Source: Calvatia gigantea (taxonomy: Eukaryota; Basidiomycota; Agaricomycetes; Agaricales; Lycoperdaceae). From it: a DNA stretch of 64,000 nt. The stretch's first letter is position 1, and every line of letters starts with the position of its first letter. Positions 43,691-55,291 of the stretch are shown here, piece by piece. The DNA lies in contig JACAAK010000001.1 in NCBI GenBank assembly GCA_025093985.1, forward strand, positions 620,001-684,000, written 5' to 3'. The notes beneath the pieces were generated by a model. That model did not search any database, was not told where the DNA came from, and saw nothing but the letters and a program-made list of their open reading frames with translations. Made by a program: the position numbers and the translations under genes.

Positions 43691-46071
43691 TCAGGAAAGG
43701 TTTTGTGCGGTTCGAGAAGGTTGATCTTTCGGGTGTTTCACGCGGAACTCGGCGATTATGCAAACATGGCTGTATCTTTCATCAGCGAAAATGCAACCAC
43801 AAAGAAAAAAAAAGGAGACGTACTCGGAAGGGAAATGTGCGTTCGGGAATCCAACCACCTTCTCAAGGTACCCTTTATCCACCTCTCCAAGGACCGCATT
43901 CACTCCGATATTTCCTGCAGAGTACCATAAATAATCAATCATACCCTGGAAACTCGGCGTGTAATTGGTTAATGTCTGATCACCAATCCCGGGAGCCGCA
44001 TACGCGCTCTTAAGGCCAAGCCGATGCCGCAATCCTTCCGACGTATACCGGCCGTACACATGGGACATGAAATCAGGGTGGTCTGCTGCCAAGTATCCGT
44101 TTGCCAGAAACTCGTAGAGACCCGACTGAGGCACTGAATTGAAGTCTCCACAAATTACTATGGGGACCTTCGTTCCATCGGAGTATGCGGGTGGTGGTCG
44201 CAGAGGGGGTAGGTTCTCTTCACCTTCGCCGCGGGGTTGTGATGGTCGAGGCGGGAGCTTGGCAAAGTTGTTGGTTATCCTCTCAACTTCCTCCACGAGT
44301 AGTGCGGTTTGAACGAGTTTCACATCACTGTACGCAGGATCCCAGTGAATATGGGCATTGGCTATAATGAATCGAGTCCCTGTTTGCTTGTCCTCCATCA
44401 GACAGACAACGGCAATATGGTCCTTGCCCAAAACACGGTTGAACATGTCGTCCGTCTTCTTGAAGTCTTGCCTCTGCATAGCAATAGTGCTGAACTCGAT
44501 CAGCTGCTTTTCCACGAGTTGGTATCTGGGAAACGATTCGGTAAAAAGAGGTCAACGTTGGGATTAGATAACGTACCTGGATGCCTTGTAGAATGTAGCA
44601 CATCCATCAACCGACCTCCTATCCTGCTCGTTATTCATTGTCTTCGCCCTCGATTTTGGCCAATAAACGCCTTCGTAACCGCGGAGGCTGAGGTGCTTGG
44701 CGAAGTAATCCTCGTACTGTGCTACGTCCACCTCTTGGAGGCACAAAAAGTCGGCATCCCAGTGGATGATCTCGTTCAAGATCAGCTCCTTCCTGTAATC
44801 CCATGACAACGCCCACGCAGGTGTATAGCCATACATCCTCTCGGTCGCGTACTTTTCGCATAGAATATTGTAACAAAGCACGCTAAAGGTCTCGGCATTG
44901 GCGTCGTTGATCAGGGCCTCCTGCTCGAGTGGAGTGAGGAGGGACTTCCATACTCGGTCCGGAGGAGGCGCAGGTACAGGACCTGTATCCCGTAGATAAG
45001 ACACGAGAGCCGGCGTTCCATCTTTCTGCACCAAGGCCTTCAGCTGCGCATCGAGCGGGTTGCCTTCAATGCCCAACGTCTGTAGTTGATGCAGCGTGCC
45101 AAGCTCGGGGGGTAGCGTCGATAGGTGGTTGTCAAAGACATAAAGCTCCTTCAACTGTGTAAGCATCCCTAGCTCGGGTGGGAGAGACGTGAGATTATTG
45201 CCCGAAAGATCTAGTAGTTCCAAGTGCCGCAACTTGGCAATCTCCGGCGGGATAGACGGTAAGGCATTATGGTTCAGGTAGAGAGTGACGAGGGAGGTAA
45301 ACGAGAAAAGACCTGAGCTGGATGGTAGGTTCTTAATATTAACGCCTCCCATGTCTAATGAATTCCAGGTGTTCTCGGGCGGCCGAATAGAGTGAGGCCG
45401 AGGTGCCACCGCTATAGGTGCCACTGTCGACGATGGGTGGTTTGTTATAGACGGCGACCCATCGTTTTGCTGTGCTTCTGTGGTGGCAGGGGAGGCATCG
45501 GGGTCTTTGGAGCTGCCGTTGACCTCGGGTGGGGGTTTATTCGGATTTGTGATGGTAATGGCGGACTTGGCCACCGATCGAGCAGCCATAGCACTCGCGC
45601 GGGCGCGGTGGTGAGGGGAACGTGAGGACCGAACCATCTAAGCGAAAGTAGTGAATGAGGATAAAGTGGCAAACAAAAACTTTGGAGTGCCTGACATACC
45701 TCACATTTGAGCAGCTGTTGTTGCCAATGTTGTGACATGATCTGACCATTCACGCTTGCGGGGGATCCCTGTGCATATGGATGTTGTTGGTGTGATGTGC
45801 CATTGGGAGGTGAGGGGTAGTGAGAAAGTGAGTTATGGTGGTGGTGGGCTAAGGGGGGATGGGAAAGGGGATGATGCCCAGGATGGTGCTGTAGGGGATT
45901 GATGGTTCCATTGGCGTAGAGCGCATATCCAGGGGACGGCGGTGGCGGGCCTACAGCAGACTGGGAACCCGGAGCGACGAGGATAGGGTGATGAGGACGA
46001 GTCCATGGAGATTGATCATGATGGTTTGCAAGCTTGTGGTTGATACCGGGCGACTGCTGAGCGAAGTACAT
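43691..46071 (-). CDS. CCR4: CCR4-NOT deadenylase catalytic subunit Ccr4
   Basis: Gene from ATG 46071 to the stop at 43691. Ccr4 is a 3'-5' exonuclease that shortens mRNA poly(A) tails in the CCR4-NOT complex. The N terminus is low-complexity (Pro, His, Asn, Gln; homo-His near 45840), as in other fungal Ccr4 proteins. Five or so leucine-rich repeats follow (LVTLYLNHNALPSIPPEIAK, LELLDLSGNNLTSLPPELGM, LKELYVFDNHLSTLPPELG), which bind the CAF1 subunit. The nuclease domain has SVLCYNILCEKYAT, LCLQEVDVAQYE with the Mg-binding Glu, ANAHIHWDPAYSDVKLVQ, IVICGDFNSVPQSGLYEFL, and, restored across the last intron, PNAHFPSDHVCIIAEF with the final Asp-His pair. All catalytic residues are present. The first intron begins at GAG-GTATGT after LLKCE. 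An ATG 13 codons upstream (46110) is possible. Confidence 0.93.
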
Positions 46072-46589
46072 CGCATTTGCGAGGCAGGCGCCAGCCAGGA
46101 AAATATCCAAGAAATGAGCTCGGCCTGGCTCCTCCCGCCGTTCGCGGTTGTGGAAATATTAGAATGAATTGCTGTCCACGATCAGTCAATGATTCTTTGA
46201 AGTGTTCGGGATGATGATGGGGACAGCGACGGCAGCAGTGTGAATGGATGGCGAATTTGTTGTTAGCGTTGTGGACGACGTCGGCAAGAGCAATTGGCAA
46301 GTCGAATCTCGGTTAGCACTGTGGGAATGCTGACTAAGCCACCACCACGCTCTGCTGGCACTGTTCCACTCTCTTATTTGAAGCTTGTTTATGTTCCCTT
46401 GTTCTATTTTACCCGCCTCTTGTCTCCGTTATTCTTCGGTTAGCAAGTACCCACTAGCATCTTTCACATGGCAGTATCAAAAATTTCCGGGCTTCGTCTC
46501 CACACAGTTTCAGAAAAGACCATAAATTTTCATTAACGTCAAGTAATCGTACACAGCCCACAACAAATGATTTCCATTGACGCCCCCGG
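46072..46589. promoter_or_regulatory. CCR4 upstream region and 3' flank of protease copy A
   Basis: About 520 bp. Both neighbours are on the minus strand, so the CCR4 promoter lies in the right part of the CCR4 upstream flank. No gene is seen. Confidence 0.45.
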
Positions 46590-49500
46590 CTAAGCGTTAA
46601 CCCCGATAATGGGGCTCAGGTAAACGTCATAGTCCTCTTCCTTTTGAGGATCACCCATAACTCTCAGCATACGCAAGAGGAACCTATACAATCCATTCGG
46701 AGTTGTCGTCCCATTCGCAAATGTTGGAGCCACCCAACTGAATGTAAAGCATGCATTGGCCTCGATATTCTGTAATGGGGAATTAGCATAGTGTTGGCAC
46801 ACACCTCTCGGACCGGGCAAGAATCAGTATCATACCTCATTATTGCGGGTAAGAAAATCAAACTCGAAGATCGAACCGAACGTCTTCACTTGTGCAAAGG
46901 TTCCTGCCAAGCTGGGATGGGGGAATGAAAAGAAGGGTGTGTGTGAATTTATAGCTCTGTTTTTCAGAGTCGTCTCGATCTGAATGTTGGGATCGACGAG
47001 GTCGATGAGGAGACGTGGGGTACCGAAGACTTGTCTATAAAGGTGTGAGATCAATATGTTGGGCCCTTTTTCACTTCATTTACGACGCTTACCGCCATAA
47101 CAACGTCGGGATATTCTCATCATTGGCGAACGTATAAATGGTAGGTCGATCTTGAACATTGCCTTCGCCGTCAAGCACAAGAGGAAGTGGAACGCCAAAG
47201 AAGGCATTGGTGTTATCAATAACCTGTTTATTAATCAGGGATCCAACAAGTCCGAGATAAGTGACATGGAAGTTCTGTGTGCCATCGGTGATTTCAATGA
47301 ACCCAGAATAAACCGGGAAAGTCGAAGGGTCTCCCCCTCCAGGTGGAGAGATAGTGGCAACGACCCCTTGAGATGCACCTGGTCCAAGATTGAAGGTGTT
47401 TGGGGCAACGGTGACCTGGGCAGGAGCATTGGCGAGGGGAACAGGTCCAACAGCAGGGAAAATGGTACCCGCTTGAACCGTCAAGGCAGTACCGGCAGGA
47501 ACGTGGCTGAGGGCGTAATTCTTCATACTATTTCCCGTATTCTTGATGGTAAAAGATTGGCTATGGTGACCGAAATTGGGTTAATTCAACTATCACATCT
47601 CAAAGAAACCACCTACATAAGTCGTGCATGCGCCGTATCGTTGACAACCAACTCTGTCGGTGTGACCAATGTCTCCGCATGAACGGCGTCGAACACATTG
47701 ACTAACCCGGCACCCTGTTGTGTAACAGTTTGAAGAGGATCTCCGTCAGTCTTACTGGACGGGACCCTTTTGGCTGTCGACTCCAGAAGGGATCGGATGC
47801 CTTTAGCCACATCAGCGGTATTGCCTTTGGTTTGAAGAAGCAAAGCAGCGCTGCCCGCGATGAACGGTGTAGCCACAGACGTCCCGGACTCGACAGCGAA
47901 GGAGCCAAGTGGGACGTGGATAGTCGAAAGGATGTCGCCTCCTGGGGCCGCCACGGTAGGCTTGAAGAAGAAGTCATTGGATGGACCATAGCTGGTTGCC
48001 TTGCATTTAACGATTTTATTTCTCAAGGGAGACAGGTGAAGTTACCTGGTGAGGTCGGAGATGAGACCGCCGGTGGGATTAAGGAAGTCGGTCGCCCCAC
48101 CAGATTGAAGGAAGGAGAGCGTGACAGGGACACCTGCGGCGAATTGTTGGACGAGCTAGGAAAGCCTTTTAGACTCATCCAGAAATATGGTGGGTACGAT
48201 TGAGGCACTCACGAATTCTCCATCAGCGGCTTGAATCAATGTCGCGACGAAATTTCCAACGTTGATGCCGGAGAATCCGGAACCATTGCTGTATGTTGAT
48301 CCATCGAGTCAACAATCGCGCAAATTTCAAAATCAAAAAGCGCACTCATAGATCACCATAACTTTGGCTCCTTTCGCAACCACATTTGTCAACTTGTCAA
48401 TAAAACCACACGTCCCTCGGCAAACGAGGACCACTTTGTCAGACAAGTCGGGTGTAGTGCTCGGCAGAGGGCTACGGGCATCGTCAGGGACAGTGATAGA
48501 AGTGGACGTGGCAAAAACTGGGAGCGCGCCCTCGACAGGAAGGGGGAAGGCGCTGAAGTAGGTGATTGGGTCATGTTGCGCCCCACCCACCGTAGCGTTT
48601 TGAAGGGGAATCGCAACACTTTGGCGCTTGTCGGTCACACTTTTCTAAAAAGGGAGGGAAGAGCTCACTTACGGAAATAACGTTGATACCATTTCCGGGT
48701 CTTGAAGTGTACCAAGAACCAGAATCACCCTGGAATTTTATTGATTAACACCGGGATCAGGTTGAAAAACTGACGAGCTCACGTCGTTACTAGCAGCAAT
48801 AGTTACAACCTTCCCCAGATCTGAGATTCGGCTCGCAACCACAGCCGAAGAGGATTCAGTCCAGCCATTGGCAGCCCCAAGAGACATAGTCAAAATATCT
48901 CGTCCATCCCTGAAGCCCATCAGCAGTGCATCAACGAGGACTAATAGTTACACCGCGGTCAGACGCCCGGTTCTGGTACACCAAATTGTGAGGGGAAATG
49001 TACCATCATCACCGACGAAGCCTGTGCAACCAAATACCCTGTAACTCGAAAGTGAGGCCCCATAGGCGATACCGCTGATCCCGAATTCGTTTCCGGGGTT
49101 GGCTCCAAGAACTCCCTGTTGCATCGGGTGACACAGTAAGGAGATGTGAGATCAAGAGATGGTTCAAAAGGGATACGAGATGCTTTCAAGCCCCAGTGCC
49201 TCAGAATGAAGCTTACAGCCACATGCGTGCCATGCCCATCACACTGGTCGAGGGGGTCATTATCCGGAACCGGAGTGTTTGAGCCTGCAATGAGTTCGCG
49301 ATTAGCTTGTAGAGCCTCCTGCTCAGGAAGAGGGCTGACCATCATAGTTATCGCCTACAAGATCGAAACCGCCAACGACCTTGTTTCCTGGTCCAAAAGC
49401 ACCGCCCAGTAAAGGATGGGTATAATCGATACCTGAGACAATTTAGCCAACGACGCTGTGTGACAACGAAGGAAGCTGCACACCAGTATCAATCCTGGTC

Positions 49501-50287
49501 GTAGCGCACGAGTAAACCTCTTGTTGTAAGAAGTCGCAAGTCACTCACATGCCAATTTTAATTCCTTTTCCTGTTAAGCCCGCAGCATGGAGTTTATCGA
49601 CACCCTATACACACACCGTTATACCGCTGACCCTGAACGGGTGCCGAAATGGAACCTACAGTGATGATATGTGACGACTCAGAGTCAGGTGGGATCGCAG
49701 GGTCATTAGGCCCAGTAACGACGTATTTGAGGACAGGCCTATTAATTAAAGCTTCTGTCACTATTTCCGTCCGGCTATATACTATAGTTGACAAGGCGAG
49801 GGCATACTTCAGGCGGTCGAATTTCTGAACGGAGCGAACAGCCTTCACTCCTGGTGCACCTTGCAAGGCGACAACGTCCTAGAGAGAGAGACATCTAATT
49901 TAGCCCGGGGAACGTGTACACGAGAATCAGAACGAGCTAATAGTCACCTGTGGACTATGCAGTGTAATTGCAACCCCAACGAAGAGCTCTTCCTCCTTGA
50001 ATTCCTTGGTTACGTCAAACCCGACATCTCGACCTTTAAGATGCTCATAGAGGCGTTTATGTGGCTAATTCAAAAGATATTCAGGGTGAGATCGACATGA
50101 TGAACAAGCAACGTACAGACTCAATTGAGCGTTTAGTATTGGGGGTGTCGGCGGCGTTGTTGACCTCGACAATGAACTTGTTGGGAGCAGTTGGGAGATT
50201 TGGTTTGCGCTGAACCTTCGAGGGAGGGACGATAGCGGACACAGAGCACACAGTCAACAAAAGAACCAGAGATATCAAGCCCTTCAT
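46590..50287 (-). CDS. Secreted subtilisin-like serine protease (S8), copy A
   Basis: About 15 exons on the minus strand, start ATG 50287, stop TAG 46590. A signal peptide (MKGLISLVLLLTVCSVSAIV) precedes an I9-type propeptide (NKFIVEVNNAADTPNTKRS, later VVALQGAPGVKAVRSVQKFD). The catalytic triad is complete: Asp in GMIDTGIDYTHP, with the Asp codon in an 11-nt exon at 49484-49494; His in DQCDGHGTHVA; Ser in ESGTSVATPFIAGSAALLLQ. A protease-associated (PA) domain lies between His and Ser (VVLVCRGTCGFIDKLTNVVA), and an Fn3-like domain follows the Ser (SHVPAGTALTVQAGT, FPVYSGFIEITDGTQNFHV). This layout matches large extracellular fungal subtilases of the Vpr/C5a-peptidase type that degrade protein substrates. 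A TATA-like box lies about 50 bp upstream. Copy B, 4.93 kb away, is a close paralogue. Confidence 0.9.
49484..49494 (-). other. 11-nt micro-exon encoding the catalytic Asp, protease copy A
   Basis: The exon is flanked by an acceptor (GACCAG) and a donor (GTGTGC). Spliced to AAAATTGGCAT on one side and GTATCGATTATACC on the other, it gives GMIDTGIDYT, the subtilase Asp motif, with no other in-frame solution seen. Confidence 0.8.
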
Positions 50288-50335
50288 GATGATACGTGCC
50301 AGAGGCCGTTTCTTGTCTGGTAAAGTCCTTTACAC

Positions 50336-50342
50336 CTTTATA
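50336..50342 (-). promoter_or_regulatory. Putative TATA box, protease copy A
   Basis: TATAAAG on the minus strand, 49-55 bp upstream of the start codon. The same box sits 61-67 bp upstream of copy B, both followed at similar spacing by related sequence. A second TATAAAA at 50611-50617 is also conserved. Confidence 0.45.
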
Positions 50343-51090
50343 CTGACAGCTGGGATAGGGACGTGTAGGCATGCGAGAACGTACCTTGAGGGTGTTCAGG
50401 CAGTGGGGTGAACGGATAAATGCCTTTCAAGTTTCCTGATGAGGTAGATCATTGGAATGGTTTCGGGGAAGGTATTTCGCCAGCCAATGTACATCAAGGT
50501 TCCTGATGAGAAAGGCCGTTGCGATGGTCTCGGGGAAGATATTTCAATAGTAACACCTCGGCCAATAGTTGCCGTCAATGGGCCTGTGTCTAGTGATTGA
50601 GCTAAGATTTTTTTATACCCGTTATTTTAGCCTTGAAGAAGTGGGGTTGTTGTCGGGCGTGTTTCTACATGGAGTCACATCGTACCTGTACCTACTCATG
50701 CTGGTATTCCGCGCCACAATATGCAAAACAACGATAAGGCGATGGTTATCGTTGCACAATTGTGTTAAGGCTAATGAGTGGTGCTGGAAGGGATTCACAG
50801 GAATGTATCACAAGATACGGTTCCGAAATGTGCCCTAAGGCACCTACAATAACCCTTGATCCTTGCGTGAAGCGACAAAGCACCTACGGGAATCCACGCC
50901 AAGTTATTGGTGACGGGGCATCCAGCCATGCGAACTGTAAGTAATGCAATGTGTATGCGGACAAGCAACCCTATCGAGGAGCATGTGAAGAGTTTGCTGT
51001 GGCACATGGTGTTTGGGGAGAGTCAACCGTTGAGTACTCGGAGATGATAAGGAGCCAGTGGCAGTGTTACACAGTCATGACCAGCGCTAG

Positions 51091-51521
51091 AGCAGTTCAG
51101 ACGTGCTAGAGATAGTTGAAGCCCAATGGCCGAACCACATTCCTTTGAGTCGGCGTTGCGACTTGTCCCTCTGCTTCAAGACTGCTTTGCGAACGTGACT
51201 GTCCAGTCGCTTCCCAGGTCTTGTGCTTATTCCCACGAGCACACCCGGTCACGCACGCATCCAGTCACTGACGATTTCTCTCACCGTCCTTACCCAGTGG
51301 AAATTGGATTGAGTCAGGTTGAAGGTTTGGACCCCAGTCGCTTGAGAATGGTTATTGAGGAATGCCTGTTCCTCGTTATCTTTCTCTGTACCAGAGCAAT
51401 TTTTAAACTTTGCTGATGAATTCCTCTAGCTGAGCGCACCCATGCTCATGACCGTTGCGACCGGTAATAATCAATGTCGTTTGTTTAAATTTATTTCAAA
51501 ACAACAGGAAATTCTGAGGTC
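51091..51521. other. Spacer between the duplicated units
   Basis: About 430 bp with no counterpart beyond copy 2. A 97-codon frame (51126-51416, +) overlaps it but has no recognisable motif. Confidence 0.45.
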
Positions 51522-54500
51522 TCATTGCGCGTTAACCCCAATAATGGGGCTCAGGTATACTTCATAGTCCTCTTCCCTTTGAGGATTCCCTGTGACTCTC
51601 AATGCGCGCAGGAGGAATCTATACGATCCATTTGCAATCGTTGTCCCATTTGCGAATGTCGGAGTCTCCAGACTGAATGTATTGAATCCGTTATCAGCGG
51701 GATCCTGTGATAGCAAAAAACAATGATTTGTTGGTGCGCATCTCTCGAAGTAAGAATCTGCACCTTACCTCGTTGTTTCGAGTCAAGAAGTCAAGTTCGA
51801 AGATCGACCCGAGTGTCTTCACCTGGGCAAAGGTTCCTGCTTTATCGGGATGAGGGAATGTAAAGAAGGGCGTGTGCGGGTCTACAGCTCTAGTATTCAG
51901 AGTAGTCTTGACATTAATATCGGGAGCAACGAGGTCAACGATGAGACGGGGGGTACCGAAGGCTTGTCTGTACATTATGAGATCAATACTTCGGGCCCTT
52001 TTTCACTTCGGCTACGGGGCTTACCGCCATAGTAGCGTCGGGACATCCTCGTTAACAAATGTGTAGTTGGCCGGTCCTTCCTGAACATTGCCTGCGCTGT
52101 CAAGTATAGTAGGAATTGGAACGCCAAAGAAGACATCGGTGTTGTCGACAACCTGTTTGTTGATCAAAGACCCAACGAGTCCGAGATAAGTAACGTGGAA
52201 GTTCTGTGTGCCGTCGGTGATTTCAATGAATCCAGAATAAACCGGGAAAGTCGACGGGTCCCCTCCTCCGGGTGGGGAGATAGTGGCAACGACAACCTGA
52301 GATGCGCCCGGCCGAAGAGTGAAAGTGGAAGGGAGAACTCTGACTCTGGCGGGGGCACTGGCGAGGGGAACAGGTCCAACAGCAGGGAAAATGGTACCCG
52401 CTTGAACCGTCAAGGCAGTGCCAGCAGGAACGTGGCTGAGGGTGTACTTCTTCGTGGTCTTTCCTGTGTTCCTGACAGTGAAGGGTTGGCTATGGTAGCC
52501 GAGTTCAGGTCGATTCCGCTCCCGCATCCAAAGAAACCACTTACACGGGCCGGGCATGTGCTGTATCGTTGACAATCAACTCCGTCGGTGTAACCAATGT
52601 CTCCGCGTGAACGGCGTCAAACACATTGACCAACCCAGCACCTTGCTGTGTGACAGTCTGTAGAGGATCTCCGTCAGTCTTACTGGACGGGACCCTCTTG
52701 GCTGTCGACTCCAGAATAGATCGAATGCCTCTAGCCACGCTAGCGGTTTTACCTTTAGTTTGGAGAAGCAGAGCAGCGCTGCCCGCGGTGAATGGTGTAG
52801 CCATAGATGTTCCGGACTCAACTCCGAAGGAGCCAAGTGGGACAGGAAGGGTCGAAAGGATGTTGCCTCCGGGAGCTGCTACGGCGGGCTTGAAGAAGAA
52901 GTCGTTGGATGGACCGTAGCTAGGTGATTACTTGTATTTAGTGGTTCTATTTCGAAGGAAGGAGGGGTGGATGGAGTCACCTAGTGAAGCTAGAGATGAG
53001 ACCACCATTGGGATCAGGGAAGTTGGTCGCCCCACCGGATTGAGGGAAGGAGAGTGTGACAGGAACACCTGCGGCGAATTGTTGGACGAGCTGAGAAAGT
53101 CTTTAGACTCACCCAGAACGATGGTGGGTGCAATAAAGACACTCACGAATTCTCCATCAGCAGCTTGAATCAGGGTGGCAAGGAAATCTCCAACATCAAT
53201 GCCCGCGAATCCAGAACCATTGCTATATAGCAATAAAACGTCAGCAATCGCACGTACTTTGAAGCGAGCGCACGCACTCGTAGATCACCGCAACCTTAGC
53301 TCCTTTTGCAGCCGCATTTGTCAGCTTCTGGACAAAAGTACATGTTCCTCTACGAATGAGGACCACTTTGTCAGACAAACTGGGCGTGGTATCCGGCAGG
53401 GGGTTACAAGCATCATCAGGGACAGTGGTAGAAGTGGACGTGGCAAAGACCGGGAGCGCGCCCTCGACAGGAAGGGGGAAGGTGTTGAAATAGGTAATGG
53501 GATCGTGCTGCACCCCGCCCACCGTGGCATTTTGTAGGGGAATCACCGTGCTTTGGACTTTGTCAGCGACAGAAGGAATTAATTGAAAAAAAGGGAGGAG
53601 CGCTCACTTATCGAGACTGGCCACGGAGATGACACTGATACCATTTCCGGGACTTTCAGTATACCAAGAACCCGAAGCGCCCTGGAAATTTTCGTGATCA
53701 ATGTCAATGTCAGGTGGGGAATAAACGAATTTACGTCGTTGCCAGCAGCAATAGTAACAACTTTCCCCAGATCTACGATTCGGCTCGCAACGACGGCCGA
53801 AGAGGATTCTGTCCAGCCATCAGCGCCCCCAAGAGATAATGTCAAGATATCCTGCCCATCTCTGAAGCCCGTTAATAGCGCATCAACGAGGACTGTTAGT
53901 TGCACAAACAAGATCAGACGCCTAGTTTTGGCACACCAGATCATGAGAAGAAAATACCGTCATCAGTGACGAAACCTTCGCAACCAAACACCCTATAACT
54001 CGAGAGCGAAGCTTCATAAGCAACACCGCTGATCCCGAAGTCGTTTCCGGGATTAGCTCCGATAATACCCTGTTATGCCAGGTAAATCAGTCATAGGACA
54101 CCAGATCGGGGAACGGTTCAAAGAGAGTACGGGGAACTATTTTAATTCAAGTACCCAAAAGAAAACTTACAGCCACGTGCGTGCCATGCCCATTACACTG
54201 ATCAAGGGGATCATTATCCGGAACTGGGGCGTTTGAGCCTGCAATGGACACAATTAGCTTGCAGATCCTCTTGCTCAGGAGGGGCACTAACCGTCATAGG
54301 CGTCTCCCACAAGGTCAAAACCCCCAATGACCTTATTTCCTGGTCCGAAAGCACCGCCCAGGGAAGGATGGGTATAGTCGATACCTAGAGCATTTTAGCC
54401 AATGATATTGCGAGAGAATGAGGGGAAATTGTATACCAGTATCAAGGCTGGCCGTAGTGCATGAGCTAAGTATCTCGATATCAAGGTTTGCAGGTCACTC

Positions 54501-55224
54501 ACATGCCAATTTTGATTCCTTTTCCCGCTACGCCTTCAGCATGGAGCTTATCGACACCCTAGGTGCTGTTCTACCGCTGATCGTGAGCAAAAACAAGAAT
54601 GGAACCCACAGTGATGATATGTGTCGACTCGGAGTCAGGTGGGATCGCGGGGTCATTGGGCCCAGTAACGACGTGTTTGAAGACAGGCCTGGCGAAAGCT
54701 CCTGTTACTATCTCCGTCCAGCCATAGTTGGCAAGATAAGATCATACTTCGGGCTATCAAACTTCCGAACAGGGCGAATAGCCTTCACCCCTGGGGCGTC
54801 CTGTAAAGCTGTGACGTCCTATTTGAGCGGCTATCTTTAGCCCAGGGAACGTACACACGAGTGTGAGAACTGGTGAATGTTCACCTGGGGATTCTGCAAT
54901 GTAATCGCAGCTCCGACAAAGAGACCTTCCTCCTTGAATTCCTTGGTTACGTCAAAACCTACATCTCGAGCTTTGAGATGTTCATAGAGGCGCCTATGTG
55001 GCTAATTCAAAAGATCGTCAGGGTGAGGTTGATGTAATTAATAGGCAACGTACCGACGCGACTGAACGTTTAGTGTTGGGGATATCAGCGATGCTGTTGA
55101 CCTCGACAATGAACTTGTTGGGGACGGTTGGGAGGTTTGATTTGCGCTGGACACTCGAGAGAGGGACGACAGCGAATGTAGAGCACACACTCAACAAGAG
55201 AACCAGAGACGCCAAGCTCTTCAT
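51522..55224 (-). CDS. Secreted subtilisin-like serine protease (S8), copy B
   Basis: Paralogue of copy A with the same exon plan, ATG 55224 to TGA 51522. The signal peptide (MKSLASLVLLLSVCSTFAVV), the propeptide (NKFIVEVNSIADIPNTKRS), the Asp motif ILDTGIDYTHP via an 11-nt exon (54437-54447), the His motif DQCNGHGTHVA and the Ser motif ESGTSMATPFTAGSAALLLQ are all present, so it should be active. The PA segment differs noticeably from copy A (RRGTCTFVQKLTNAAAKGAK versus CRGTCGFIDKLTNVVA), and the residue before the catalytic-His Gly is Asn instead of Asp. The C terminus is one residue longer (NAQ) because the stop codon shifted. The Fn3-like domain is nearly identical. I saw no frameshift or premature stop in the segments checked, though not every exon edge was verified. 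Confidence 0.88.
54437..54447 (-). other. 11-nt micro-exon encoding the catalytic Asp, protease copy B
   Basis: Same position and length as in copy A; acceptor GGCCAG, donor GTATAC. Splicing gives GILDTGIDYT, with Leu replacing Ile before the Asp. Confidence 0.8.
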
Positions 55225-55284
55225 GGCGATATGGTGTGAGGAGAGGGGGAGGCTATTTCTCGAATAGTCAGGTGTTGATACGGG

Positions 55285-55291
55285 CTTTATA
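55285..55291 (-). promoter_or_regulatory. Putative TATA box, protease copy B
   Basis: TATAAAG on the minus strand, 61-67 bp upstream of ATG 55224, matching the box of copy A. A distal TATAAAA at 55498-55504 is also shared. Confidence 0.45.

Larger units (their letters stand above)
46590..51090. repeat. Segmental duplication, unit 1
   Basis: Unit 1 contains protease copy A plus about 0.8 kb of upstream flank. It matches unit 2 (51522-55905) in order and spacing: stop codons 4932 bp apart, start codons 4937 bp apart, catalytic-Asp micro-exons 4953 bp apart. Upstream landmarks such as AGCCATGCGAAC (50934 region) and GACCAGCGCT (51079 region) recur at 55722 and 55893. Similarity fades outside these limits. 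Confidence 0.85.

Noticed and set aside
51126..51416. A 97-codon ORF between the two proteases
   Set aside because: No homology, signal peptide or counterpart beyond copy 2; probably chance.
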